Source: Desulfobaculum sp044987625
GTDB taxonomy: Bacteria > Desulfobacterota > Desulfovibrionia > Desulfovibrionales > Desulfovibrionaceae
DNA length: 64,000 nt
Direction of reading: 5' to 3'
NCBI RefSeq assembly: GCF_044987625.1
Contig: NZ_JBJDSB010000003.1
Location: 310,001-374,000 of the forward strand
Below the pieces are notes generated by a model. That model was not told where the DNA came from. It made no database searches and saw only the letters and a program-made list of their open reading frames with translations. A program made the translations under genes and the position numbers. Position 1 is the first letter of the stretch, and every line of letters begins with the position of its first letter. This document shows positions 1 through 8,730 of the stretch, in pieces.

Positions 1-146
1 CCCATAATGGCGCGCAGGGTGGTGGCCCCGGCCAGCCCTTGCTTGCGGGCTTCCTCAACGATGACTTCATGGAGCGGGCGTCCGCCATGCTTGTCGCTTT
101 CGCCTGTGTAGATGCTGAGCCGTACTGCGGTGTCTGGCAGATGCAT
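1..146 (-). CDS. DUF190 family protein (partial, 3' end outside window)
   Basis: Only the first 48 codons are present; the gene runs off the left edge on the reverse strand. The visible protein begins MHLPDTAVRLSIYTGE, then SDKHGGRPLHEVIVEEARKQ and GLAGATTLRAIMG, which is the typical start of DUF190 proteins (a small ferredoxin-like or PII-like fold). An AAGGA ribosome site lies just before the ATG at 146. It sits 30 bases downstream of crcB on the same strand, so the two are probably co-transcribed. DUF190 genes are commonly found next to crcB, which suggests an accessory or regulatory role in fluoride resistance; that role is inferred from neighbourhood only. Confidence 0.75.
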   Translation of the reverse strand, partial: MHLPDTAVRLSIYTGESDKHGGRPLHEVIVEEARKQGLAGATTLRAIM

Positions 147-176
147 ATGCTGTCCTTGCGTGGAGGGTGTGGGTGG

Positions 177-554
177 TTAGGGGACAAGGCGCGCCAGCGC
201 CAGCCCCGTGAACATGAGCGCAAGGCCCACGGCGTTTTGCCCCGCAATATTCAGCGCGGCGCTCATCCACTGGCCGTCGCGCAGGAGGGTGGCGCTCTCG
301 AACATAAAGGTGGAGAAGGTGGTAAACGCGCCCATAAAGCCCGTCAGTACCGCCACCCGCGCTGTGGGGCCAAGGACGCCGCGCTGGTCCAGTATGCCCC
401 AAATCAGGCCGAAAAGCAGGCTGCCTATCATGTTCACCACAAAGGTGCCCGCGGGAAAGTTGCCCCCCGCCACACGGTGGACCAGCCCGCCAAGGCCGTA
501 GCGCGACAGCGCGCCGCATCCGCCCGCAACGGCCAGCCATATGTATTTTTCCAA
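177..554 (-). CDS. crcB: Fluoride channel/exporter CrcB (Fluc)
   Basis: The protein of 125 residues is the usual length for Fluc, a dual-topology dimeric inner-membrane channel that lets fluoride out of the cell. It has four hydrophobic segments. The family motif GGCGALSRYGLG lies near the N terminus, and GFMGAFTTFSTF (the conserved Gly-rich, Phe/Thr/Ser-lined pore segment) lies in the third helix. Translation probably starts at a TTG (554), because an AAGGAGA site sits five bases upstream and no in-frame ATG is better placed. DUF190 follows 30 bases downstream. I looked for a fluoride riboswitch between this gene and the divergent CYTH gene and did not recognise one. Confidence 0.93.
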   Translation of the reverse strand: MEKYIWLAVAGGCGALSRYGLGGLVHRVAGGNFPAGTFVVNMIGSLLFGLIWGILDQRGVLGPTARVAVLTGFMGAFTTFSTFMFESATLLRDGQWMSAALNIAGQNAVGLALMFTGLALARLVP

Positions 555-646
555 GTGAATCTCCTTGGTTGGCGTCCTTGTTGTTTGCGCCCGGAAAGGC
601 TACTCATGCAGAAAAACGGACGAGATGCGTCCGACACGGGGAGTGT

Positions 647-1231
647 ATGCCACTGGAAATTGAAATCAAGTATCTTGATGTGGACCTTGATGCCCTGCGC
701 GAGCGCCTTGCCGCCGCCGGGGCGCATCGGCACGACAGACGCTTTGAGGAAAACATGGTCCTTGACGACAACGCGCGGAGCCTGCGGGGACGGGACGTCC
801 TCCTTCGCCTGCGCCGCGACGGGGACAGTCTGGTCACCCTCAAAACCCCCGCGCCGGGCGAGGACGGCCTCAAGGTCCGCCACGAGCATGAAACCTCCGT
901 CGGCGACGTGGACACCGCGTTGACCGTGTTTCAGGCCCTTGGGTACGATGTGGCCTTCCGCTACGAAAAACTGCGTGAAACATGGGACTGCGAGGGGTGC
1001 CATGTGTGTCTGGACCTGCTCCCGTTTGGCTCCTTTGTGGAGCTGGAGGGCGACCCGGACGCCATCCGCCGCGCCGAGGCGGTCCTTGGCCTTGATGCGT
1101 ACACGTCCTCGGATGAAAATTACCATCAGCTGAACATGCGCTACCGCGCCGCGGCGGGCTTGCCGCAGAGTGATGGGTTTGTCTTTTCAGCGCAAGAGCG
1201 CGCCCGGCTTCGGCAAATGGCCGACGCCTAG
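647..1231 (+). CDS. CYTH domain (class IV adenylate cyclase / triphosphate tunnel) protein
   Basis: The predicted protein of 194 residues begins MPLEIEIKYLDVD, which carries the ExExK signature (E-I-E-I-K) of the CYTH or triphosphate tunnel metalloenzyme superfamily. Further charged strands follow (LLRLRRDGD, LVTLKTPAPG, RHEHETSV, FRYEKLRETW, LEGDPDAI), as expected for the eight-stranded tunnel that binds a triphosphate and divalent metals. Members are adenylate cyclases (CyaB type), thiamine triphosphatases or inorganic triphosphatases, and sequence alone does not settle the substrate. I chose ATG 647 because a GGGGAG site precedes it. The frame is open back to 569, but that extension has no family similarity. 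It is divergent from crcB. Confidence 0.88.
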   Translation: MPLEIEIKYLDVDLDALRERLAAAGAHRHDRRFEENMVLDDNARSLRGRDVLLRLRRDGDSLVTLKTPAPGEDGLKVRHEHETSVGDVDTALTVFQALGYDVAFRYEKLRETWDCEGCHVCLDLLPFGSFVELEGDPDAIRRAEAVLGLDAYTSSDENYHQLNMRYRAAAGLPQSDGFVFSAQERARLRQMADA

Positions 1232-1410
1232 GCGGATGGACAGAAACAAATCTGGTCTTATTGTATGGAATGAGCGGGGCCGCCTCTTTACGGGGCAGAG
1301 CAATTTGCGTAAGTTTTAGATAATGGGCAGAGCCTATTTCCCCGCATGACGCGCCCTCTCGGGGATTAACGCGTCAGATGGGCTTCCCGGAGATGTCAAG
1401 GGAGATAACG

Positions 1411-1725
1411 GTGGCCGATTCGTTTTCGCAGCCTGGAATGAGTCCAGACCAGATGGTCGAAGACGATGTGCGCGAGCCGCGCAAGTTCAAAGTGCTGCTT
1501 CACAATGACGACTACACCACCATGGATTTTGTGGTGTATGTGCTGGTCAGGGTGTTCCGAAAGACAGAGGCTCAGGCGACCGAAATCATGCTGAATATCC
1601 ACAACCACGGCATGGGCGTGTGCGGCGTGTATACCGCGGAAGTGGCAGAGACAAAGGTTGTCCGCGTGCGGCATATGGCGCAGGAAGCGGGCTTTCCGTT
1701 AAAATGCACCATGGAAGAGGTCTAG
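1411..1725 (+). CDS. clpS: ATP-dependent Clp protease adaptor ClpS
   Basis: ClpS recognises N-degron substrates (Leu, Phe, Tyr or Trp at the N terminus) and hands them to ClpA. The core KFKVLLHNDDYTTMDFVVYVL contains the HNDDYT substrate-pocket motif, and IMLNIHNHGMGVCGVYTAEVAETK contains the ClpA-binding face. The best start is GTG 1411, six bases after AAGGGAG, giving 104 residues. Upstream in-frame ATGs at 1378 and 1393 have poor ribosome sites and would add a tail of 11 or 6 residues. The stop codon abuts the clpA ATG with no gap, implying translational coupling. Together with aat downstream it forms an N-degron operon. Confidence 0.95.
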   Translation: MADSFSQPGMSPDQMVEDDVREPRKFKVLLHNDDYTTMDFVVYVLVRVFRKTEAQATEIMLNIHNHGMGVCGVYTAEVAETKVVRVRHMAQEAGFPLKCTMEEV

Positions 1726-4032
1726 ATGCTCAGCAAACGACTTGAGAACGTCCTCAGTGCGGCCGTGAAGGAAGTTAAACGTCGTAGCCATGAGTACTTG
1801 ACCCTCGAGCACCTGCTTTATGCGGTTCTGCTTGAGGAAACGGGGAGAGATATTCTTGTCAATTGCGGTGTGAATGTCATTCGTTTGAAGCACCAGCTAG
1901 AGCGGTTCTTCATCGACCACATGGAAATCCTGCCCGAGGACCATGAGGGCGAGGTGGTACAGACCCTTGGGGTGCAGCGCGTGTTGCAGCGGGCCATTCT
2001 TCACATCCAGAATGCTGGAAAGGAGAAGGTGGACGTTGGCGACGTGCTGGCCGCCCTGTTTGAGGAGGACGACTCCTACGCGGTGTACTTCCTGCGCTCG
2101 CACGGTGTGACGCGGCTGGATATTCTGGAGTACATTTCCCACGGTCTTGGCAGTGCCAACCCGTGGGGCGGGGCGCCGCCGGACGACCAGCCGTCGCCGG
2201 GCAAGCCCTACAGCGCTCCGCCCGATGACATGCGCAAGGAAAATGGCAGCATGCTGGAACAGTTTACGGTGGACCTCGTGGAAAAGGCGCGCGCCGGGGA
2301 CATTGACCCCCTTATCGGCCGCGACGGCGAGATTGAACGCACCGTGCAGATTCTGGCGCGCCGCCGCAAGAACAACCCGCTGTTTGTGGGTGACCCCGGC
2401 GTCGGCAAAACCGCCCTTGCTGAGGGCCTTGCCCTGCGCATTGTGGATGGCGAGGTGCCCGAGGCGTTTGCGGACGTGCGCATCTTTGCCCTCGACATGG
2501 GGGCCATGCTTGCCGGAACCAAGTACCGTGGTGACTTTGAAGCCCGCATGAAGGGCGTGTTGGCGGAACTCGACCAGATTCCCGGCGCGATTCTCTTTGC
2601 GGACGAAATCCACACCATCGTGGGCGCGGGTGCCACCAGCGGCGGCACCATGGATGCCTCCAATATCCTCAAGCCCGTGCTGGCCTCGGGCAAGCTGCGC
2701 TGTATCGGCTCCACCACCTACGAGGAATTCAAAAACCATTTCGAAAAGGACCGCGCCCTGTCGCGCCGGTTCCAGAAAATTGACGTGGGCGAACCCACCG
2801 TGGACGAAACCGTGGACATCCTCAAGGGCCTGAAGCCCCACTACGAGGAGCACCACAACGTCCACTACACGCAGGGCGCGCTGCGCGCGGCGGCGGAGCT
2901 TTCCAGCCGCCACATCAACGACCGCTTCCTGCCGGACAAGGCCATTGACGTCATTGACGAGGCCGGGGCGCGGTACCGCCTGCGCAAACGCCTGCGCAAG
3001 GGCAACCCCATCCGGCCCAATGACATTGAAGAGGTCATCGCCCGCATGGCGCGCATCCCGGCGGAGCGCATCTCCACCAGCGACCGCGCGCGGTTGCAGC
3101 ACCTTGAGGAGGAACTCAAGGGCCGCGTGTTTGGGCAGGACCCCGCCATTGAACTGCTGGCCAGCGCCATCAAGCGCTCCCGTGCGGGCATGTCCCAGCC
3201 CGGCAAGCCCACGGGCAGCTTCCTGTTCGTTGGTCCCACCGGCGTTGGCAAGACCGAACTGGCGCGCCAACTGTCCCAGTGCCTGAATGTGAACTTCCTG
3301 CGCTTTGATATGTCGGAGTACATGGAAAAGCACGCCGTGGCGCGGCTGATTGGTGCGCCTCCCGGCTATGTGGGCTTTGATCAGGGTGGTCTGCTTACGG
3401 ACGCCATCCGCAAGCACCCCTACACGGTGCTGCTCATGGACGAAATCGAAAAGGCCCACCCCGATGTGTTCAACATCCTGCTGCAGGTGATGGACTACGC
3501 CACGCTCACCGACAACACCGGACGCAAGGCGGACTTCTCCCACGTTGTTCTGCTGATGACCTCCAACGTTGGCGCGTGGGAGGCGGCCGGGGCCACCATC
3601 GGCTTTGGCGATGCGCAGGGTGCGGACCGGTCCGACAAGTGCATGCAGGCCGTGGAAAAGGTGTTCTCGCCCGAGTTCCGCAACAGGCTGGACGGCGTGG
3701 TGCCGTTCCACTCCCTGACCACGGACATCATGGAACGCATTGTGGACAAGTTCGTTGGCGAGTTGAATGACAGGCTGGCCGAACGCCGCGTGAAGGTGAC
3801 CCTGACGGACGCCGCACGGGCATGGCTGGCCAAGAATGGCTACGACGACACCTACGGCGCGCGCCCCATGGGCCGCCTTATCAAGAACGAGATTGAAGAC
3901 AAGCTGGCGGATGCCGTGCTCTTTGGCGAATTGGCAAGCGGCGGCGAGGCCGTTGTTGATGCCCCGGCCAAGGGCAAGAAGGGCAAAAAGAAGGCCGAGA
4001 AGCAGGGCAACTTGGTTTTCAGTTTCCGTTAG
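1726..4032 (+). CDS. clpA: ATP-dependent Clp protease ATP-binding subunit ClpA
   Basis: ClpA is the AAA+ unfoldase that docks on ClpP and threads substrates delivered by ClpS. At 768 residues it matches the family. The N domain (about 1-140) has the paired Clp_N repeats. The first AAA module has Walker A GDPGVGKT at about 222-229 and Walker B with ADEIHT. The second has GPTGVGKTE at about 503 and Walker B MDEIEKAHP at about 569. Unlike ClpB there is no long middle coiled-coil domain between them. The C terminus ends in a Lys-rich stretch (KGKKGKKKAEKQ) before NLVFSFR. The ATG directly follows the clpS stop, and aat lies 77 bases downstream. Confidence 0.97.
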   Translation: MLSKRLENVLSAAVKEVKRRSHEYLTLEHLLYAVLLEETGRDILVNCGVNVIRLKHQLERFFIDHMEILPEDHEGEVVQTLGVQRVLQRAILHIQNAGKEKVDVGDVLAALFEEDDSYAVYFLRSHGVTRLDILEYISHGLGSANPWGGAPPDDQPSPGKPYSAPPDDMRKENGSMLEQFTVDLVEKARAGDIDPLIGRDGEIERTVQILARRRKNNPLFVGDPGVGKTALAEGLALRIVDGEVPEAFADVRIFALDMGAMLAGTKYRGDFEARMKGVLAELDQIPGAILFADEIHTIVGAGATSGGTMDASNILKPVLASGKLRCIGSTTYEEFKNHFEKDRALSRRFQKIDVGEPTVDETVDILKGLKPHYEEHHNVHYTQGALRAAAELSSRHINDRFLPDKAIDVIDEAGARYRLRKRLRKGNPIRPNDIEEVIARMARIPAERISTSDRARLQHLEEELKGRVFGQDPAIELLASAIKRSRAGMSQPGKPTGSFLFVGPTGVGKTELARQLSQCLNVNFLRFDMSEYMEKHAVARLIGAPPGYVGFDQGGLLTDAIRKHPYTVLLMDEIEKAHPDVFNILLQVMDYATLTDNTGRKADFSHVVLLMTSNVGAWEAAGATIGFGDAQGADRSDKCMQAVEKVFSPEFRNRLDGVVPFHSLTTDIMERIVDKFVGELNDRLAERRVKVTLTDAARAWLAKNGYDDTYGARPMGRLIKNEIEDKLADAVLFGELASGGEAVVDAPAKGKKGKKKAEKQGNLVFSFR

Positions 4033-4109
4033 CTTTTGCCGCTGTTTGGATGAATGTGGCGCGGGCGGGGACGTCCGCGCCTTTTTCTGTCCGAGAGAAG
4101 GATATGCCA

Positions 4110-4820
4110 ATGGATTATCTGCGCACGGCGCATGTATGGTTTCCGGATCCCGAGCATGCGGGACCGGATGGACTGCTCGCCTTTGGGGGCGACTTGTCGC
4201 CGCAGCGGCTTGCCGCCGCGTATTCGCGGGGCATCTTCCCGTGGTATGGGCCGGGGGAGCCTATTTTGTGGTGGTGCCCGGACCCGCGGTTGGTTTTGGA
4301 GCCGCCTGCGCTGCACATCCCGCGCTCCCTGCGGCGCGTCATCAACGCCGGACGGTTTACCGTCACCCTTAACGCCGCCTTTGGCGATGTGATTCGCGCC
4401 TGCGGGGCCGTGTGCCGCAAGGGCGAGGACGGAACATGGATTGTGCCCGAGATGGTGGACGCCTACGAGCGTCTGCACGCCTTGGGGCTGGCGCACTCCG
4501 TGGAAGCATGGTGCGAAGGCGAACTTGTTGGCGGGCTGTACGGCGTTGCCATTGGCCGCGCGTTTTTTGGCGAGTCCATGTTCTATGTGCTGCCGGATGC
4601 GTCCAAGGTCGCCTTCGTGCACTTGGTGCGTCTGCTGGAGCGGTGGAACTACGCCATTGTCGACTGTCAGCAGACCACCAACCATTTGCTGCGCTTTGGC
4701 GCGGGCGAGATTTCACGCCGGGCGTTTTTGGAGCGCCTGCGCGCCCTGCGCGAGGAAGACCCCGCACCGGGAGCGTGGACCATGCCGGAAGGATTCAATC
4801 CACTGGCACCGCAGGGGTAG
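4110..4820 (+). CDS. aat: Leucyl/phenylalanyl-tRNA--protein transferase
   Basis: Aat transfers Leu or Phe from charged tRNA to the N terminus of proteins starting with Arg or Lys, creating a primary destabilising residue that ClpS then recognises. Visible family motifs are FPDPEHAGPDGLLAFGGDLSP, AYSRGIFPW, ILWWCPDPR, WIVPEMVDAY, HSVEAW, GGLYGVAIGRAFFGESMF and IVDCQQTTNHL. ATG 4110 sits eight bases after an AAGG site; ATG 4104 in the same frame is too close to it, and the open frame back to 4050 has no family similarity. About 236 residues is normal. Its position right after clpS-clpA makes a self-contained N-degron pathway. A strong hairpin terminator follows at 4841. Confidence 0.96.
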   Translation: MDYLRTAHVWFPDPEHAGPDGLLAFGGDLSPQRLAAAYSRGIFPWYGPGEPILWWCPDPRLVLEPPALHIPRSLRRVINAGRFTVTLNAAFGDVIRACGAVCRKGEDGTWIVPEMVDAYERLHALGLAHSVEAWCEGELVGGLYGVAIGRAFFGESMFYVLPDASKVAFVHLVRLLERWNYAIVDCQQTTNHLLRFGAGEISRRAFLERLRALREEDPAPGAWTMPEGFNPLAPQG

Positions 4821-4840
4821 CGCCGCTGCGGCCCGCAAAG

Positions 4841-4880
4841 AAAAAAGGCACCTGCCACAACGTGTGGTGGGTGCCTTTTC
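4841..4880. terminator. Bidirectional intrinsic terminator between aat and the pentapeptide gene
   Basis: The stem AAAGGCACC with CCACA pairs with TGTGG and GGTGCCTTTT around an ACG loop. There is an A-run on the left and a T-run on the right, so it can serve both convergent genes. Confidence 0.85.
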
Positions 4881-4902
4881 TCATGTGCGTGCGTGAAAAA
4901 AT

Positions 4903-5718
4903 TTAGGAGGAGTGCCGCCCGATGCGCCGTTCGCGCATGAGGTCCGGGGGCACGTCGAACAGGGCGGGGTGCGTGGTGCCGAGGCTGGTTTCCTCTTCCC
5001 GCCGCAGGGCCGCGCCACACAGGGAGCCTGCCATGGCAAGGGCCTTGATGGTCAGCCCGCGTGCAAAGGCCAGCTTGGCCCCGCGCAGGGTGGTGCCGGA
5101 AAAGTCCGCGCCTGTGAGGTCTGCGTCCGTGAAGTCCGTCTTGTCACAGTCCGCGTTGGCAAACAGCGCGCCAGCGAGTTTGGCGCGGGTAAAGCGGGAG
5201 CCGTCAAGGTCCGCCTGTGCAAAGTTGACAAGAGACAGGTCCGCGCCGGTCAGGTCCGCATCATCAAGGGCTGCGCCGGCAAGGCGTGCGCCGCGCAGGT
5301 CCTCCCCGGCAAGGCGGGCATGGGCCATGTAGGCTTCCTCAAGGTTGGCGCGCACGAAGACCGCGCCGGTCAGGATAGCGCCATCAAGGTTGACGCCCAC
5401 CAGCCGCGCGTCCGTAAAGTTGGCGTCGCGCAGGTCCGTACGGGCCATGTGCGCGTCCTCAAAGTCCGCCAGCTGGGCGTTTGCGCCGGACAGGTCCGCG
5501 CCCTTCAAGTCCGCGGCGATGAAGTTCGCCCCGGTCAGGTCCGCGCCGGACAGGTTGGCCCCGCAAAGGCACACGCCGGAAAAGTCCGCACCGGCAAGGT
5601 CAAGACCAGCCAGACGGGCACCGGGGAAATCCATCCTGACGTGAGGATTGGAATTTCGCCATGCATTCCAATGGGAAACACCCTTGTAGAGCAGTGTAAG
5701 TGCGTTCTGTGCGTTCAT
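4903..5718 (-). CDS. Pentapeptide-repeat protein
   Basis: After a 35-residue leader (NALTLLYKGVSHWNAWRNSN) almost the whole protein consists of tandem A(D/N)LxX pentapeptides, for example ADFSG, ANLSG, ADLTG, ANFIA, ADLKG and ADLSG, through to about residue 225. The repeats should fold as a right-handed quadrilateral beta-helix, a rod about the shape of DNA. Some family members mimic DNA and protect gyrase (Qnr, MfpA), but many have no known role and nothing here identifies the partner. I chose ATG 5718 (MNAQNALTLL), giving 271 residues. An in-frame ATG at 5760 would add 14 residues (MHSRFCTTKRRHNS). Neither start has a strong ribosome site. It is cytoplasmic, with no signal peptide. Confidence 0.9.
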   Translation of the reverse strand: MNAQNALTLLYKGVSHWNAWRNSNPHVRMDFPGARLAGLDLAGADFSGVCLCGANLSGADLTGANFIAADLKGADLSGANAQLADFEDAHMARTDLRDANFTDARLVGVNLDGAILTGAVFVRANLEEAYMAHARLAGEDLRGARLAGAALDDADLTGADLSLVNFAQADLDGSRFTRAKLAGALFANADCDKTDFTDADLTGADFSGTTLRGAKLAFARGLTIKALAMAGSLCGAALRREEETSLGTTHPALFDVPPDLMRERRIGRHSS

Positions 5719-6028
5719 GCTATTGTGTCTTCGTTTAGTGGTGCAGAAACGAGAATGCACAGTACCTATTGTTTCGCTTTTGTGCCAGTAGAAAATGCTG
5801 TTTTATATGCTCTTCTATTTCGCAGTGTTGCATGATTTCTGATGCAAACGGTCCGGAAAAAGCGTGTGGGCGCTCACCCTTGGGGCAGGGTGCGCGGGGG
5901 CTTGCTTGGCGCTCATCTTCCCCGCGTCTGCGGCGCTGAAAAACGGGCGAGGTGGCGGCAAAATGGCGCAAAAATGCGGCCCGCATCCGTGGATGCGGGC
6001 CGCTGGATATGGACGGTATCTGGCGCGG
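5719..6028. other. Intergenic region upstream of the pentapeptide gene
   Basis: About 310 bases. The part nearest the pentapeptide gene (5740-5850) is AT-richer than its surroundings and probably holds that gene's promoter, although I could not assign convincing -35 and -10 boxes. The far end carries the terminator of the next reverse-strand gene (5976-6003). I see no coding sequence. Confidence 0.5.
5976..6003 (-). terminator. Intrinsic terminator of the hypothetical gene 6029-6511
   Basis: The arms GCGGCCCGCATCC and GGATGCGGGCCGC form a perfect stem of about 12 pairs with a tiny loop. On the reverse strand it is followed by ATTTTTG, so it ends transcripts coming from 6029-6511. Confidence 0.85.
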
Positions 6029-6511
6029 TTAGTCCTGCTCTTTGACCACGGGGCTGTGCTGGGCAAGGTCGTACAGGCCGTGGAAGGCGAAGGGCAGGTC
6101 GTAGTTGGGGATGCGGTCAAAGCGGATAAAGCCGATGGTTTCGCCCTCCGGAAAGGCAGAGAGCGGACACAGCCCAAGGGGGATGGGGAAGTCCATCGGC
6201 TGGGCGGAGATTTCCGTCAACCTGTCGGCATAGCGCTTTTCAAGGTAGGCCAGAATCTGGTCGCGTTCGTCGGCGGTGAAGGCTTCCAGCAGGAGCTGGC
6301 GGCTGCCCTCGGCGTCGGTGTGTTGTGCGTCGAGGGGGTCCCCAAGCAGGTGCTCCCACGGGTAGCCCTGCGCTTCGGCCATGTCGTAGCCTGTGCGGAA
6401 CAGGTGCACCTGCACATCGCGGCGGCCTTTGAAGCTTTTGATGGTCATGCTCAGGACGTAGGCGCGGTCCACGGGCAGGGGGGTATGGGACGTATGGCTG
6501 TGTATCTGCAT
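6029..6511 (-). CDS. Conserved hypothetical protein
   Basis: I do not recognise a named domain in this protein of 160 residues. It is soluble and acidic, with no signal peptide or membrane segment. Visible stretches include DVQVHLFRTGYDMAEAQGYPWEHLLGDP, EAFTADERDQILAYLEKRYADRL and PIPLGLCPLSAFPEGETIGFIRFD. The start at 6511 is well supported by an AAAGGAG site seven bases upstream. It has its own intrinsic terminator (5976-6003) and is divergent from uvrB, so it is probably a single-gene unit. It is likely real on the basis of start, codon pattern and terminator; function unknown. Confidence 0.75.
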   Translation of the reverse strand: MQIHSHTSHTPLPVDRAYVLSMTIKSFKGRRDVQVHLFRTGYDMAEAQGYPWEHLLGDPLDAQHTDAEGSRQLLLEAFTADERDQILAYLEKRYADRLTEISAQPMDFPIPLGLCPLSAFPEGETIGFIRFDRIPNYDLPFAFHGLYDLAQHSPVVKEQD

Positions 6512-6696
6512 GGCGTGCTCCTTTGCGTAGCGAAAGTGACGAATCGTCCGAAAGGGCGGTGGGTTGAACCACCACCCCGGGCATGGGTTCTACGCCATAT
6601 CCCGGTGTTTGTGAAGGCTGTCACAAATCCCGGCGTTTTGGTGGGAAAGGCCGGGGGCGCTTTACCATCGGGCTTCTCCCGCGTATACAGGCGCGT

Positions 6697-8727
6697 ATGC
6701 CATCACGCGAAAATGTCTCCTACGATAATCCGTTCAAGGTCGTGAGTCCTTATGAGCCAAAGGGCGACCAGCCACAGGCCATTGCGGACATCTCGCAGAA
6801 CATTCTGCAAAACGTGCAGGATCAGGTGCTGCTGGGCGTCACCGGTTCGGGCAAAACCTACACCATGGCTAAAGTCGTGGAGGAGGTGCAGCGTCCGGCC
6901 CTTGTCCTTGCGCCCAATAAAACCCTTGCGGCCCAACTGTACAACGAGTTCCGCCAGTTGTTTCCCAATAACGCGGTGGAATACTTCGTCAGCTATTACG
7001 ACTACTACCAGCCGGAAGCCTATCTGCCGCACTCCGATACGTATATTGAAAAGGACTCGTCCATCAATGACGAGATAGACAAGCTCCGCCACGCGGCCAC
7101 CCACGCCTTGCTCACCCGGCGCGACGTGCTCATCGTGGCGTCCGTTAGCTGCATCTATGGCCTTGGTTCGCCGGAGTATTACTCGCGCATGGTCATCCCC
7201 CTTGAGGTGGGGCAGGCTACCACGCGCGATAAGGTCGTGGAGCGGCTGGTGGAGGTGCACTACGAGCGCAACGACTACGACTTCCACCGCGGTACCTTCC
7301 GCATCCGGGGCGACGTGCTGGAGATTCTGCCCGCCTATTCCAACCAGCAGGCCCTGCGCGTGGAGTTCTTTGGCGACGAAATCGACTCCATCACGGAGAC
7401 GGACCCGGTCACGGGCAAGGTGGTCTCCACCATCCACAAGACCATTATTTTCCCCGCCAGCCACTATGTGTCCGACAGGCCGAACCTGCAACGCGCCATG
7501 GGCGACATCCGTGACGAGCTTGGCGAGCGCCTGCGCGAGTTTGAGGACGGCAACAAGCTCGTGGAGCGCCAGCGTCTTGAGCAGCGCACGCAGTTGGACC
7601 TTGAGATGATTGAGGAGCTAGGCTACTGCAATGGCATCGAGAACTATTCCCGCCATTTGGACGGGCGTGGACCCGGCGACCCGCCAGCAACCCTGCTGGA
7701 CTATTTTCCCGACGATTTTGTGATGTTTCTTGACGAATCCCACGTCACTGTGCCGCAGATTGGCGCCATGTACAACGGCGACCGCTCGCGCAAGAGCACG
7801 CTGGTGGACTTTGGCTTCCGTCTGCCCTCGGCGTTGGATAACCGTCCCCTTGCCTTTGATGAATTTTTGGAGCGCAAGGGACAGGCCGTGTACGTTTCCG
7901 CCACGCCCGGTCCGTGGGAGATGGAGCGCGCGCAGGGGCTTGTGGTGGAGCAGATTATTCGTCCCACCGGCCTTGTGGACCCGCAAATTGAGGTGCGCCC
8001 CGTGGACGGACAGGTGGACGACCTGTTAGCCGAATGCCGCCTGCGCCGCGACAGGGACGAGCGCGTGCTGGTGACCACCCTTACCAAGCGCATGGCCGAG
8101 GACCTGACGGAATACATCCGCAACATGGGCGTGGAGACGCGCTATCTGCACTCGGACATCGACACGCTGGAGCGTGTGGCTATTTTGCAGGCGCTGCGCA
8201 AGGGCGAATTTGACGTGCTGGTGGGTATTAACCTGCTGCGCGAGGGGCTGGACATCCCCGAGGTATCCCTTGTTGCCATTCTCGACGGCGACAAGGAGGG
8301 CTTCCTGCGCTCCACGCGTTCGCTCATCCAGACCGTTGGCCGCGCGGCGCGTAATGTGGACGGCCGGGTCATTGTCTACGCGGACACCGTCACCCGCTCC
8401 ATGAAGGAGACCATGGACGAGACGGAACGCCGCCGCGCCAAGCAGATTGCCTACAATGAGGAGCACGGCATCGTGCCCCAGACCATCCGGAAAAAAATGG
8501 ATAATGTACTGGATTCATTGTACGGTGACAAAACATCGGACAAGAAGAAACGCGCTGGCGCAGGGGCACTGGATGACCTTGCGGCAGACGCCAAAGGCAT
8601 CGCCAAGCAGATTAAGGCGCTGGAGCGCGACATGCGCGCCGCAGCCAAGGATCTTGAATTTGAGCGCGCCGCGGAACTGCGGGACAGAATCTCCGTCCTG
8701 CGCGGCGTTCTCCAGACCCTCGACTAA
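6697..8727 (+). CDS. uvrB: UvrABC system protein B
   Basis: UvrB is the damage-verifying helicase of nucleotide excision repair, loaded by UvrA and then partnered by UvrC. It has Walker A GVTGSGKT at about 47-54, the beta-hairpin region with [15 protein letters not shown] that clamps one DNA strand, helicase motifs such as [17 protein letters not shown] and [25 protein letters not shown]-like sequence (here ILDGDKEG), and GRAARN. The C-terminal UVR motif that contacts UvrC is present ([12 protein letters not shown]). ATG 6697 gives 676 residues, the usual size. The frame is open back to 6583, but that part has no UvrB similarity. No strong ribosome site is visible at 6697. The K+ channel gene starts three bases after the stop. 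Confidence 0.97.
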   Translation: [676 protein letters not shown]

Positions 8728-8730
8728 CCT

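Noticed and set aside
555..646. A possible fluoride riboswitch upstream of crcB
   Set aside because: I could not find the conserved GGxGATGG start or the pseudoknot partner sequence in either direction.
4050..4109. Extended start of aat at 4050
   Set aside because: The added 20 residues have no family similarity and a ribosome site supports the start at 4110.
1897..4110. A 737-codon reverse-strand open frame over clpA
   Set aside because: It is the antisense of a clear clpA gene, lacks family motifs and has no ribosome site; long antisense frames are expected in GC-rich DNA.
5740..5850. A sigma-54-like box (TGGCAC) upstream of the pentapeptide gene
   Set aside because: The GC of the -12 element is at the wrong distance from the GG of the -24 element.
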